Below the pieces are notes generated by a model. The model was not told the DNA's origin. It worked only from the letters and a program-made list of their open reading frames with translations, and did not search any database. Below are positions 14,528 through 22,319 of a stretch of DNA of 28,091 nucleotides, in pieces. The number at the start of each line of letters is the position of its first letter. Position 1 is the first letter of the stretch. Source of the DNA: Caryophanon sp036309765 (GTDB taxonomy: Bacteria > Bacillota > Bacilli > Bacillales_A > Planococcaceae); the NCBI GenBank assembly GCA_036309765.1, contig JAXJTE010000004.1, positions 1 through 28,091 on the forward strand, given 5' to 3'. The translations under genes were made by a program, and so were the position numbers.

Positions 14528-15892
14528 TTATTGAAACGCTTCGATCACGCGCTCTAGCTTCATACCGCGGCTTGCTTTTACAAGTACGACGCTGTTTTTG
14601 CCTGCTTGCTCACGAATGCGATCGATAATTGGTTCGACGTCGTCACTATGCAGCACGCGCTCACCAAATGTCGGCACAAGTGCGTCGTATAAGCCTTTCA
14701 TACGTGGACCATATAAGCACACACCGGCGAGACTTGATGCGTCGATGTTATCAGCAAGCGATGTATGGAATGCTTGCTCGTCCTCGCCAAGCTCAAGCAT
14801 ATCGCCAAGCACGAGCCATTTTTCCTCGCGCAATGTCGTCGTCTTCACGAACTCAATCGCCGCTTTCATCGATGTTGGCGCTGCGTTATACGCGTCATTA
14901 ATAAATAGCGTATGCGCCGTATCAACAAGCTGCATGCGCATGTCCGTTAACACAACTTGTGCTAAGCTCTCACGAATTTGCTCGTCTGTTAAACGTAAAT
15001 GATTCGCAATAAGCATCGTGCTGAGCGTATTTTTCACTTGATGCTTGCCAAGTACCGAAATAAAATACTCGCCATTTACAACACCGCTTGCCTCAAACTG
15101 ACTGCCGTTATCGACTGTCGTAATGTTCGATGCTGTTTGTGCGTGTGCGCCGTCGAAGCCGAAGCTTACATACTCGATGTCGTCGCGGCTTGCGCTCGCC
15201 ACAAGTTCGGCAAGAAGTGGCTCGTCGCCGTCATAAAACAGTTTGCCAGCAGGAAGTAACCCGTCAACAATTTCAAACTTCGCCTTCGCAATGCCTGCAC
15301 GCGAGCCTAAATCTTGCATATGCGCCTCACCGATATTTGTAATAACCGCTAAATGTGGGCGTGCAAGCTTCGTTAAAAATTCGATTTCGCCAAAGCCGCT
15401 CATGCCCATTTCAAGCACCGCAATTTCTGTATCTTCATCAAGACGTAAAATCGTAATCGGTAAGCCAAGCTGATTGTTAAAGTTACCGATCGTTTTTTGC
15501 ACTTTGTAAAACGGTGCAAGTGCGCCTGCTAAAATGTCCTTTGATGACGTTTTGCCGTTTGAGCCCGTAATGCCGATAAACGTTGCCGTATGCTCTGCAC
15601 GGTATGCACGCGCCATTTGTTGCAGCGCTTCCTCTGCATCGTCCACAAAAATAAGTGGCACGTCTGCTGGTGGGTTCGGCTCGTCCTTTAGCCAAAGTGA
15701 CGCCACCGCTCCTTGTGCGAATGCTTTTTCAACGAAGCGATGACCGTTCGCTTGCTCACCGCGAAATGGAATGAATAAATCGCCTTGCTCAATCGTTCGT
15801 GTATCAATCGAAATGCCTGTTACAACGACGTCACCGAACGCTTGATTTTCAATGTTTAGCCATGCTGCTAATTGCTGAACTGTCTTTTTCAC
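14528..15892 (-). CDS. murF: UDP-N-acetylmuramoyl-tripeptide--D-alanyl-D-alanine ligase MurF
   Basis: 454 aa, normal length. It has the N-terminal MurF domain (TGISIDTRTIEQGDLFIPFRG), the ATP-binding P-loop GITGSNGKTSSKD (from residue 107), the central-domain motifs EMGMSGFGEI and NIGEAHMQDLGS, and the C-terminal-domain INDAYNAAPTSM and VLGDMLELGE. It adds D-Ala-D-Ala to UDP-MurNAc-tripeptide, the last cytosolic precursor step. It follows ddl by 14 nt, so product (D-Ala-D-Ala) and consumer are co-transcribed. A terminator lies just downstream. Confidence 0.97.
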   Translation of the reverse strand: MKKTVQQLAAWLNIENQAFGDVVVTGISIDTRTIEQGDLFIPFRGEQANGHRFVEKAFAQGAVASLWLKDEPNPPADVPLIFVDDAEEALQQMARAYRAEHTATFIGITGSNGKTSSKDILAGALAPFYKVQKTIGNFNNQLGLPITILRLDEDTEIAVLEMGMSGFGEIEFLTKLARPHLAVITNIGEAHMQDLGSRAGIAKAKFEIVDGLLPAGKLFYDGDEPLLAELVASASRDDIEYVSFGFDGAHAQTASNITTVDNGSQFEASGVVNGEYFISVLGKHQVKNTLSTMLIANHLRLTDEQIRESLAQVVLTDMRMQLVDTAHTLFINDAYNAAPTSMKAAIEFVKTTTLREEKWLVLGDMLELGEDEQAFHTSLADNIDASSLAGVCLYGPRMKGLYDALVPTFGERVLHSDDVEPIIDRIREQAGKNSVVLVKASRGMKLERVIEAFQ

Positions 15893-15906
15893 AAGTAAAC
15901 CCTCAC

Positions 15907-16968
15907 TTAGTTTTGCGTATATTGCAGTTGTTGTTTTTCTGTATGACGCTCAATCGCTAGCTCAATTAAACGGTCGATTAACGCTGTGTACGTAACGCCA
16001 GATTCTTGCCACATTAACGGGAACATGCTAAACGGCGTGAAGCCTGGCATCGTGTTCACTTCGTTAATGAAGATATCGTTGCTTGCTGTCACGAAAAAGT
16101 CTGCACGTACAAGCCCTGAGCAATCCAGTACTTTAAACGCTTTAATCGCCATTTCTTCAAGCTGTGCGTACACTGCTGCATCAATGTTCGCTGGAATTTG
16201 TAGTACCGTGTTGCCGTCTTTATATTTTGAATCGTAATCGTAAAAGTCTGTTACGGGAATGATTTCACCTGCAACCGATACTTCTGGGTCGTTGTAGCCA
16301 AGTACAGCTGTTTCGATTTCACGCGCAACGACACCTTGCTCGACAACGATTTTGCGGTCAAATTGTAGCGCATAATTTACCGCTTCAATCAGTTCTTGTA
16401 CGTTTGACGCCTTGCTAATGCCGACGCTTGAGCCTAAGTTTGCTGGTTTAACAAACATCGGCCAGCCAAGCTTTTGTTCACATGCCGCAACGATTTGCGC
16501 TTCGTTACGCTCCCAATCTGTACGTAAAAAGTTTTCGTATGGCACTTGTGGCAGCCCTGCAATTTCAAATAGTTGCTTCATGACAACTTTGTCCATACCT
16601 GCTGAAGAAGCGAGTACACCGTTGCCTACGTATGGAATGTTTAACACTTCTAATAATCCTTGTACTGTGCCATCTTCACCGTTTGTTCCGTGAAGAAGCG
16701 GCATGACAACATCATATTTCACATCGCCCGTTAAGAAAGAAGAAATATCGTTTGGCTTTTCTTCTCCGCCAAATTGTAATTGCTCAATCGATTCCACTGG
16801 CGCTGTTAAAATATCGCCCTTACGCCATTGTCCTTGCAGCGTAATGAAAATCGGATGCACCTCGTAGCGATCAAAGTCTAGCGCTCCAATCACTGCACGT
16901 GCTGTTGATAATGATACTTCGTGCTCGGCAGACTTACCGCCATATAATAGCCCGACAATTGTTTTCAT
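15907..16968 (-). CDS. ddl: D-alanine--D-alanine ligase
   Basis: 353-aa ATP-grasp ligase. Motifs: LLYGGKSAEHEVSLSTA at the N-terminus, LLHGTNGEDGTVQG, PYVGNGVLASSAGMDK, FVKPANLGSSVGISK, and the metal-binding end FINEVNTMPGFTPFSMFP. The YDYDSKY stretch of the omega loop is characteristic of D-Ala-D-Ala rather than D-Ala-D-Lac ligases; a Phe typical of lactate enzymes is not seen there. GGAGGTCTTTTC precedes the ATG. First gene of the ddl-murF pair; a clear promoter was not pinned down in the short upstream gap. Confidence 0.96.
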   Translation of the reverse strand: MKTIVGLLYGGKSAEHEVSLSTARAVIGALDFDRYEVHPIFITLQGQWRKGDILTAPVESIEQLQFGGEEKPNDISSFLTGDVKYDVVMPLLHGTNGEDGTVQGLLEVLNIPYVGNGVLASSAGMDKVVMKQLFEIAGLPQVPYENFLRTDWERNEAQIVAACEQKLGWPMFVKPANLGSSVGISKASNVQELIEAVNYALQFDRKIVVEQGVVAREIETAVLGYNDPEVSVAGEIIPVTDFYDYDSKYKDGNTVLQIPANIDAAVYAQLEEMAIKAFKVLDCSGLVRADFFVTASNDIFINEVNTMPGFTPFSMFPLMWQESGVTYTALIDRLIELAIERHTEKQQLQYTQN

Positions 16969-17108
16969 GAAAAGACCTCCAAAAATTAAGTACCTTTAGT
17001 TTATCACTAATCGCTCTATTGTATCGAAAAAATTCCGTAGTATATGCGGCTGTCTATTCGTAAATAGCTACATACGTATTTTCACTTAATCGTCGGTATT
17101 TTTCAACA

Positions 17109-17151
17109 CAAAAAAGGATGTACATGAGCCATCTCGACTTTTCGTACATCC
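17109..17151 (-). terminator. Intrinsic terminator after the 17164-17913 gene
   Basis: Minus-strand perfect 8-bp stem GGATGTAC/GTACATCC (17144-17151 with 17116-17123, 20-nt loop) followed by six Ts. Confidence 0.8.
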
Positions 17152-17163
17152 GCTTGCTTTCTT

Positions 17164-17913
17164 CTATGAATCAATCGGAATCATCACGTCCGCTTGCTCT
17201 TTTAATAGCTCTCGCAGCTCAAACCAAATTTCGTCTGGATAATCATAGCGATCACCTAGCACACGAAACTCTAGTGCATATGATTTTGGTCCCTGCTTCA
17301 CAAGAGACAGCAACACACCCTCTGTCGCACTTGCTCGGTGCAGCTTCAAATCATTCGCCTGTACCATCGGCAGCGCAGTTTTTAATTTACGACGCCAAAA
17401 GCCATTCGTTCCTTCTCGCTCGGCAATTTGCTCATTCAGCACGGAGGCAACGACTTTTTCGGCATCATCTAGCTGGCGAAAAAACACTTTCGTCAATCGT
17501 TCAGACGGCGACGAATACACGACGAAGCGGTTGTTTAGCTTATAAAAAAACGGCGAAATGATCGGTTCGCGTTTATGCGCCAAGTACAACAGCTCGGATT
17601 GCTCCTTTGGTGTGAGTAAATCTAGCGAACGCTCAAACTGAAAATCAACGAAGCAAATATCTTCCTTGCGCTCGGCGACTTGCTTTTTGAATTTCAGCAG
17701 CTCTGTTTTCGGCACGTAGTCAAAATATGTATGCGCATTGTACGCAGAACCTTCAAAGGGACACTTCAGCAGTAAAAGATGATGGTGTTGTTCAATCGAT
17801 GTGATAAATTGTGAAATAGATAGCTCACTAAATATAACGAACTTGCCGATTTCATCCATATGCATGTACAAATGATATAAATAATCCTCTGAAGCTCTCA
17901 TTTTCTTCACCAC
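17164..17913 (-). CDS. Conserved-looking hypothetical protein, 249 aa
   Basis: I do not recognise this family. The frame has a GTG start at 17913 with AAAGGGTGAG upstream (a second in-frame GTG and an ATG follow at once, so the exact start is open), normal codon use, and its own terminator. The product is soluble, mixed alpha/beta, with no signal peptide or membrane segment. It has a hydrophobic patch HHHLLLLKCPFEGSAY, a segment CFVDFQFERSLDLLTPKEQ, and a C-terminal half around RRKLKTALPMVQANDLKLHR and YALEFRVLGDRYDYPDEIWF. It is transcribed divergently from rodA and upstream of the ddl-murF pair, but a terminator separates it from ddl, so a cell-wall role is only a guess. Confidence 0.75.
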   Translation of the reverse strand: MVKKMRASEDYLYHLYMHMDEIGKFVIFSELSISQFITSIEQHHHLLLLKCPFEGSAYNAHTYFDYVPKTELLKFKKQVAERKEDICFVDFQFERSLDLLTPKEQSELLYLAHKREPIISPFFYKLNNRFVVYSSPSERLTKVFFRQLDDAEKVVASVLNEQIAEREGTNGFWRRKLKTALPMVQANDLKLHRASATEGVLLSLVKQGPKSYALEFRVLGDRYDYPDEIWFELRELLKEQADVMIPIDS

Positions 17914-18062
17914 ATCCGCTCACCCTTTCTATCTTTTTCATTATAAAACTTCGCACCTTAAAATTGAAACAATTTCGCCTATCATTCGTCCTAATTTTCG
18001 GCAACATTTATTTCTATCTTTCGCTAATTTAATGCGGCACAAAATATCCATGTCACGTACTT

Positions 18063-18091
18063 TTGCGTTATAATAGGCAATGTTGTATACT
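18063..18091 (+). promoter_or_regulatory. SigA-type promoter of rodA
   Basis: TTGCGT (18063-18068), 17-bp spacer, TATACT (18086-18091), about 38 nt upstream of the rodA start. The spacer also contains a TATAAT (18069-18074) that could act as an alternative -10, but no good -35 precedes it. Confidence 0.65.
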
Positions 18092-18128
18092 CATACATTT
18101 AAATTTATGATATAGGTGGCTTTCAAAA

Positions 18129-19304
18129 TTGGAAACTAATCGTCATTTCGCGCAGCGTTTCGACTGGACGCTTGCAATTATTATTTTCATTTTCATGTGT
18201 ATTAGTTTAACCGCCATTTCGTCAGCACAAACATCTGGACAATATTCGGCAAACTATGTCATTTTACAGCTTCGAGGCTATATTATCGGCGCGTTTATTG
18301 TCGCATTTGTCATGTTCTTTGAGCCAAGCCAATACAAAAAGTTCACATGGTATTTGTATGGCTTCGGTGTATTTTTACTTTTCATGCTGTTCGTCATTCC
18401 AAAAGGTGGCTTCGCTGTTGAAATTAACGGCGCTAAAAGTTGGTTCAAAACACCAATTGGGAACATTCAGCCAGCCGAATTTATGAAAACCTTTTATATT
18501 TTAGGGCTCGCTTGGATCATTAGTAAGCATCATGAATTATCACCGAATCGAACATTCAAATCAGATTTAATACTGCTTGGCAAAATGCTCGGTGTACTTG
18601 TCATTCCGTTATTCTTCATTATGAAACAGCCTGACTTAGGTTCGGCACTTGTGTTTTTAGCCATTACGGCCGCGCTTATCATTATCGCTGGCGTTACATG
18701 GAAAATTATTTTACCAGTGTTTCTTGCGGGTTCTGGCATCGGTGCCGCGCTTCTTTGGATGGCGCTGTACAATCAAGACTTCATCCAAAATACGCTCGGC
18801 TTTGATGCGTATCAGCTTGCCCGTATTTATTCGTGGCTCGACCCATATTCATACGCCGCTTCTGAAGGATATCATTTAATTACGTCTTTAAATGCAATCG
18901 GCTCTGGTGAAATTTTCGGTAAAGGCTACGGCGGACGTGAAGTGTACGTTGCTGAAAACCATACCGACTTCATTTTCTCTGTTATCGGCGAGGAGTGGGG
19001 CTTCATCGGCGCAAGCTTCGTCATTTGTATGTACTTTTTACTCGTGTATCATTTAACAAAAATCGCACTTGAGATGCAAGATTCGTTTTGCACGTACGTT
19101 TGTGCAGGTGTCATTGCGATGATTACGTTCCACGTGATTGAAAACATCGGCATGACCATTCAGCTGTTGCCGATTACAGGTATTCCATTGCCGCTCATTA
19201 GTTACGGTGGTAGTTCGATGATGGGGATATCGCTCGCACTCGGGCTCATTTTCAGTATGAAGTTCCATCACCGTTCATACATGTTCGGTGAAAAAGAGCA
19301 ATAA
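18129..19304 (+). CDS. rodA: RodA/FtsW/SpoVE-family peptidoglycan glycosyltransferase (probable RodA)
   Basis: 391-aa polytopic SEDS protein with about ten transmembrane helices. Signature stretches: NGAKSWFKTPIGNIQPAEF, FIMKQPDLGSALVF, SLNAIGSGEIFGKGYGG, the extracellular ENHTDFIFSVIGEEWGFIG containing the presumed catalytic Asp, and PLPLISYGGSSMMGISLALG near the end. SEDS proteins polymerise lipid II into glycan strands with a class B PBP; the length and the GREVYVAENHTDF context favour RodA (elongation) over FtsW. The start is a TTG at 18129 after AGGTGG. It has its own promoter and a bidirectional terminator, and lies near ddl and murF. Confidence 0.92.
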   Translation: METNRHFAQRFDWTLAIIIFIFMCISLTAISSAQTSGQYSANYVILQLRGYIIGAFIVAFVMFFEPSQYKKFTWYLYGFGVFLLFMLFVIPKGGFAVEINGAKSWFKTPIGNIQPAEFMKTFYILGLAWIISKHHELSPNRTFKSDLILLGKMLGVLVIPLFFIMKQPDLGSALVFLAITAALIIIAGVTWKIILPVFLAGSGIGAALLWMALYNQDFIQNTLGFDAYQLARIYSWLDPYSYAASEGYHLITSLNAIGSGEIFGKGYGGREVYVAENHTDFIFSVIGEEWGFIGASFVICMYFLLVYHLTKIALEMQDSFCTYVCAGVIAMITFHVIENIGMTIQLLPITGIPLPLISYGGSSMMGISLALGLIFSMKFHHRSYMFGEKEQ

Positions 19305-19308
19305 ACTA

Positions 19309-19346
19309 AAAAACGGACAGAGATGCGATGTCTCCGTCCGTTTTTT
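19309..19346 (+). terminator. Intrinsic terminator after rodA
   Basis: Stem AACGGAC-GAGA/TCTC-GTCCGTT (19312-19323 with 19330-19341, one internal mismatch), flanked by an A tract and seven Ts. It directly follows the rodA stop. Confidence 0.88.
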
Positions 19347-19355
19347 TCATTATAA

Positions 19356-19407
19356 AAGGTCGATTGCGTAAAGGATTTTCGATAAAATCACTTACGCAAT
19401 CGACCTT
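19356..19407 (-). terminator. Long perfect hairpin after the 45-aa minus-strand gene
   Basis: A 16-bp perfect inverted repeat (19356-19371 with 19392-19407) with an additional 6-bp GATTTT/AAAATC stem inside its 20-nt loop. On the minus strand it is followed by TTTTATAAT. It probably terminates the small gene at 19421-19558, but the T tract is short for so strong a stem. Confidence 0.6.
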
Positions 19408-19420
19408 ATTCCACCGCAAA

Positions 19421-19558
19421 TTACGCTTGTGTGGATGACGCTTGAGCTGGAGGTGCTAACACTTTTAATAACTCCAGTCGTGATTTCGTCATGCTTGCTG
19501 TAACGCCGAGCTTCGTTAAATTGGCAATAATTTTTCTTACATCTACTTCTTTCGTCAT
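19421..19558 (-). CDS. Small hypothetical protein, 45 aa
   Basis: Reads MTKEVDVRKIIANLTKLGVT at the start and ends PPAQASSTQA. The ATG at 19558 follows GTGAGGTGGATTTAG, a good ribosome binding site at proper spacing; an extended -10 promoter (TGGTATGAT, 19658-19666) lies upstream and a perfect hairpin downstream, giving a complete small transcription unit. The peptide has a basic amphipathic central region (KIIANLTKLGV, TKSRLELLKVL) and a Pro/Ala/Ser-rich tail; there is no signal peptide or membrane segment. I do not recognise the family. A longer 65-codon frame on the same strand (19392-19589) lacks these signals and is taken as the shadow. Confidence 0.65.
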   Translation of the reverse strand: MTKEVDVRKIIANLTKLGVTASMTKSRLELLKVLAPPAQASSTQA

Positions 19559-19657
19559 CTAAATCCACCTCACAATTGTATGTGTACATTTACTATTACG
19601 TTTTAGTCATAATAAAAGTTCCATTATCCTTAGATGTCTGACAAGTAATCTATCGTT

Positions 19658-19666
19658 ATCATACCA
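19658..19666 (-). promoter_or_regulatory. Extended -10 element for the 45-aa gene
   Basis: Minus-strand TGGTATGAT, a TG-extended -10 box, about 100 nt upstream of the small gene; the -35 region (ATTCAA) is weak. Confidence 0.4.
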
Positions 19667-19733
19667 CGTTTTTATACTTTTGAATCATTAATTTTGAAAA
19701 CATTTAAAAAAGTCAAGCAATGTCATCACGATT

Positions 19734-19763
19734 TTGACAAACTTGTTCTCCTCATGACATATT
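19734..19763 (+). promoter_or_regulatory. Candidate promoter of the YwqG-like gene
   Basis: Consensus -35 TTGACA (19734-19739), 18-bp spacer, CATATT (19758-19763; 4 of 6 matches), about 110 nt before the start codon. Confidence 0.4.
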
Positions 19764-19876
19764 TGCATGATTTCGGATGAAAACGTCTTACGCTGACAAC
19801 AATTGGATATGTTTTACAACAAATAAAACGTGGAATACAACTACTATGAACGTCGTTTACGAATTGGAGGATATTT

Positions 19877-20671
19877 ATGGGCATGACGAAAGACTTTGAG
19901 CTACCTAGAGACTTGACACCATTTAGAGACATATTACAACAAACACTAGTGCCTACTTCACATATCACACTATCAAATACACCAACTACTTTATATAACA
20001 GTAAATTTGGTGGCGATCCGTACTTGCCAAAAAATCGCCATTTGCCAAAGGATAGCCAAGGACAAGAAATGCGACTACTTGCACAAATTAATTTCAGTGA
20101 AGTATCACTACCACAGTTTCCAAAGCAAGGCATTTTGCAATTTTTCATTCCACATACGGTGAATTTCAACGATGAGGAAAGCCACGAAGATATTTGGCAG
20201 CACCATTTTAAAATTCGCTATTATAGCGAGCTGCATCCATATGATGAACTTGCTTCTGTCGTGTACACCGCAAACGAAAATAAACATTTTCCTTTGCAGC
20301 AAGAGAAACGGCTACATTTTGAGCAAACAGATGAAATTGTATCGATTATGGATTACCGCTTTCATACGATTTCGGACACACCGCTGTCGCTACTCTTTAA
20401 CGACGATGGCATTAACTTGTACGATATTTACATGAAGCATTTTTTAGGGCAAGGGCATAAAATTGGCGGCTACCCTTACTTCACGAAGCAAGACCCACGC
20501 GAGCGCTATGCTTTTTTGCGCAAATACGATGTGCTGCTGCTACAAGTAGAGTCAGACGATGAAAATGGCATTATGTGGGGAGACTGCGGCGTCGCGAACT
20601 TTTTCATCAACAGCACAAATTTAGCAAACGGCGATTTTTCCGATATTTTGTATCACTGGGATCATTATTAA
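19877..20671 (+). CDS. YwqG-family protein (DUF1963)
   Basis: 264 aa. It shows the DUF1963/YwqG pattern throughout: SKFGGDPYLPKNRHLP, MRLLAQINFSEV, GILQFFIPHT, KIGGYPYFTKQDPRER, VLLLQVESDDENGIMWGDCG and the ending NFFINSTNLANGDFSDI. Members are soluble cytosolic proteins with an internally duplicated beta fold; no biochemical function is established. The ATG follows GAATTGGAGG. It stands alone between the divergent 45-aa gene and cardiolipin synthase, with a terminator-like hairpin just after its stop. Confidence 0.88.
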   Translation: MGMTKDFELPRDLTPFRDILQQTLVPTSHITLSNTPTTLYNSKFGGDPYLPKNRHLPKDSQGQEMRLLAQINFSEVSLPQFPKQGILQFFIPHTVNFNDEESHEDIWQHHFKIRYYSELHPYDELASVVYTANENKHFPLQQEKRLHFEQTDEIVSIMDYRFHTISDTPLSLLFNDDGINLYDIYMKHFLGQGHKIGGYPYFTKQDPRERYAFLRKYDVLLLQVESDDENGIMWGDCGVANFFINSTNLANGDFSDILYHWDHY

Positions 20672-20718
20672 AGCAACGAGGTGTATCGATTTCGCATGAT
20701 GCTCCTCCTGCTTTTTTG
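20672..20718 (+). terminator. Terminator after the YwqG-like gene
   Basis: AGCA (20672-20675) with TGCT (20709-20712) and GAGG with CCTC inside, interrupted by small bulges, followed by TTTTTT. It begins immediately after the stop codon. Confidence 0.6.
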
Positions 20719-20792
20719 TATGCCCGCATCTATACATACGCTTTCACTTTCTTTTCTTTAAAGCTTTTGTATATACTAGCTACAGAAATCGC

Positions 20793-22271
20793 TTGTCAAA
20801 GAAGGTGAATATTATTTTCGGTTTTGCTGAGCTTAGCTTTTCAGGATTTTTAATTATTGGCATTAATATTTTGTTTGCATTAACCGTTATTTTTTTAGAG
20901 CGTCGTGATGCAACATCTACGTGGGCTTGGATTTTAGTACTATTTTTCATGCCGGTCGTTGGCTTTGTGCTGTATTTACTATTCGGGCGACCGCTACGCC
21001 AAAAGCATTTGTTTCGCTGGGATGGTCGAAAAGATATCGGCATCGACAAGCTTATTCATTATCAAATGGATGCTATTGCGAATGATACGTTTGAGTACCG
21101 CAACCCACAAATTGAGAAATATGACGAAATGATTTTCATGCAGCTACGTAACAACGACGCCGTTTTAACACAGGACAATTCGGTGCAAGTATTCCATGAC
21201 GGTGTCGATAAGTTCGAGCAGCTCGTGCGCGATATCGAGCAAGCACGCGACCACATTCATGTGCAGTATTACATTTTCAAACTCGACCAGCTCGGGCAAC
21301 GCATTTATCGTGCGCTACTGAAGAAGGCAAAGCAAGGTGTGAAAGTACGCATTTTATACGATGAAATGGGCTCGCGTACGACAAAGCGCCGTCACTTTAA
21401 GGCACTCATTGAAGCAGGTGGAGAGGTAGAAGTATTTTTCCCGTCCATTTTGCCGCTCATCAACCCGCGCATGAACTACCGAAACCATCGAAAAATCGTC
21501 GTCATTGACGGTAAAATTGGCTACATCGGCGGCTTCAATGTCGGCGATGAATATCTAGGCTTAAAAAGCAAGTTTGGCTATTGGCGCGATACGCATTTAC
21601 GCTTGCAAGGAAGCGCAATGCATCCGCTTCAAACGCGCTTTATTTTAGACTGGAATCAAGCGACGAGCACGAATACGATTCATTACGCAAGCCGCTACTT
21701 CCCCGTCATTCCGCGACAAGGCACAGTAAGCATGCAAATTGTGTCAAGCGGTCCTGACTCAAACTTTGAGCAAATTAAAAACGGCTATTTAAAAATGATT
21801 TCGATGGCGAAACGATACATATACATCCAGTCGCCGTACTTTATTCCAGACCAAAGCTTTATGGACGCGATTCGCATTGCGTGCTTAAGCGGCATTGACG
21901 TACGCATTATGATTCCAAACAAACCTGACCATATGTTTGTGTACTGGGCAACGTACTCATACGTCGGGCAATTGCTTGAAGCGGGCGCGAAAATTTTCCA
22001 CTACGATCGCGGCTTCATTCATGCGAAAATGATTGTCATTGACGATGAAGTTTGCACAGTCGGCACAGCGAATATCGATTTGCGTAGCTTCCGTTTAAAT
22101 TTCGAGGTGAACGCCTTTATTTACGACCGCACTGTATCACATCATTTAGCAGAGCTGTTTGAAAGCGACATGCTCGACTGCTCAGAGCTGACGATTGAGC
22201 GTTATCACAATCGTACGCTGCTCATTAAAATGAAAGAATCTGTCTCAAGACTGCTGTCACCAATTTTATAA
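20793..22271 (+). CDS. cls: Cardiolipin synthase
   Basis: 492 aa as drawn. Two N-terminal membrane helices (about 17-35 and 42-64, separated by the typical LERRDATSTWAWIL) precede two phospholipase-D HKD motifs: H232-K234-D239 (NHRKIVVIDGKIGYIGGFN) and H410-K412-D417 (HAKMIVIDDEVCTVGTANID). It condenses phosphatidylglycerol molecules to cardiolipin at the membrane. The start is unclear: the TTG at 20793 has no ribosome binding site, while AAAGAAGGTG lies inside the frame and would serve an ATT at 20811 or 20814, which fits family N-termini better. A TATACT box (20772-20777) with a poor -35 lies just upstream. Confidence 0.94.
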   Translation: MSKKVNIIFGFAELSFSGFLIIGINILFALTVIFLERRDATSTWAWILVLFFMPVVGFVLYLLFGRPLRQKHLFRWDGRKDIGIDKLIHYQMDAIANDTFEYRNPQIEKYDEMIFMQLRNNDAVLTQDNSVQVFHDGVDKFEQLVRDIEQARDHIHVQYYIFKLDQLGQRIYRALLKKAKQGVKVRILYDEMGSRTTKRRHFKALIEAGGEVEVFFPSILPLINPRMNYRNHRKIVVIDGKIGYIGGFNVGDEYLGLKSKFGYWRDTHLRLQGSAMHPLQTRFILDWNQATSTNTIHYASRYFPVIPRQGTVSMQIVSSGPDSNFEQIKNGYLKMISMAKRYIYIQSPYFIPDQSFMDAIRIACLSGIDVRIMIPNKPDHMFVYWATYSYVGQLLEAGAKIFHYDRGFIHAKMIVIDDEVCTVGTANIDLRSFRLNFEVNAFIYDRTVSHHLAELFESDMLDCSELTIERYHNRTLLIKMKESVSRLLSPIL

Positions 22272-22274
22272 ATG

Positions 22275-22316
22275 AAAAAAGGGAGCGCGCTAATTGCTTA
22301 GCACACGCCCTTTTTT
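22275..22316. terminator. Bidirectional terminator between cls and the VanY-type gene
   Basis: Imperfect stem GGGAGCGCGCTAA/TTAGCACACGCCC flanked by six As and six Ts, lying between convergent genes. Confidence 0.85.
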
Positions 22317-22319
22317 CGT

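Larger units (their letters stand above)
19559..19876. other. Divergent regulatory interval upstream of the small gene and the YwqG-like gene
   Basis: 318 bp, AT-rich, with no gene seen. It holds the minus-strand extended -10 at 19658-19666 and a plus-strand TTGACA at 19734-19739. Confidence 0.55.

Noticed and set aside
19392..19589. 65-codon minus-strand frame overlapping the 45-aa gene
   Set aside because: Its ATG has no ribosome binding site and its sequence is unlike a folded protein; the shorter frame has proper signals.
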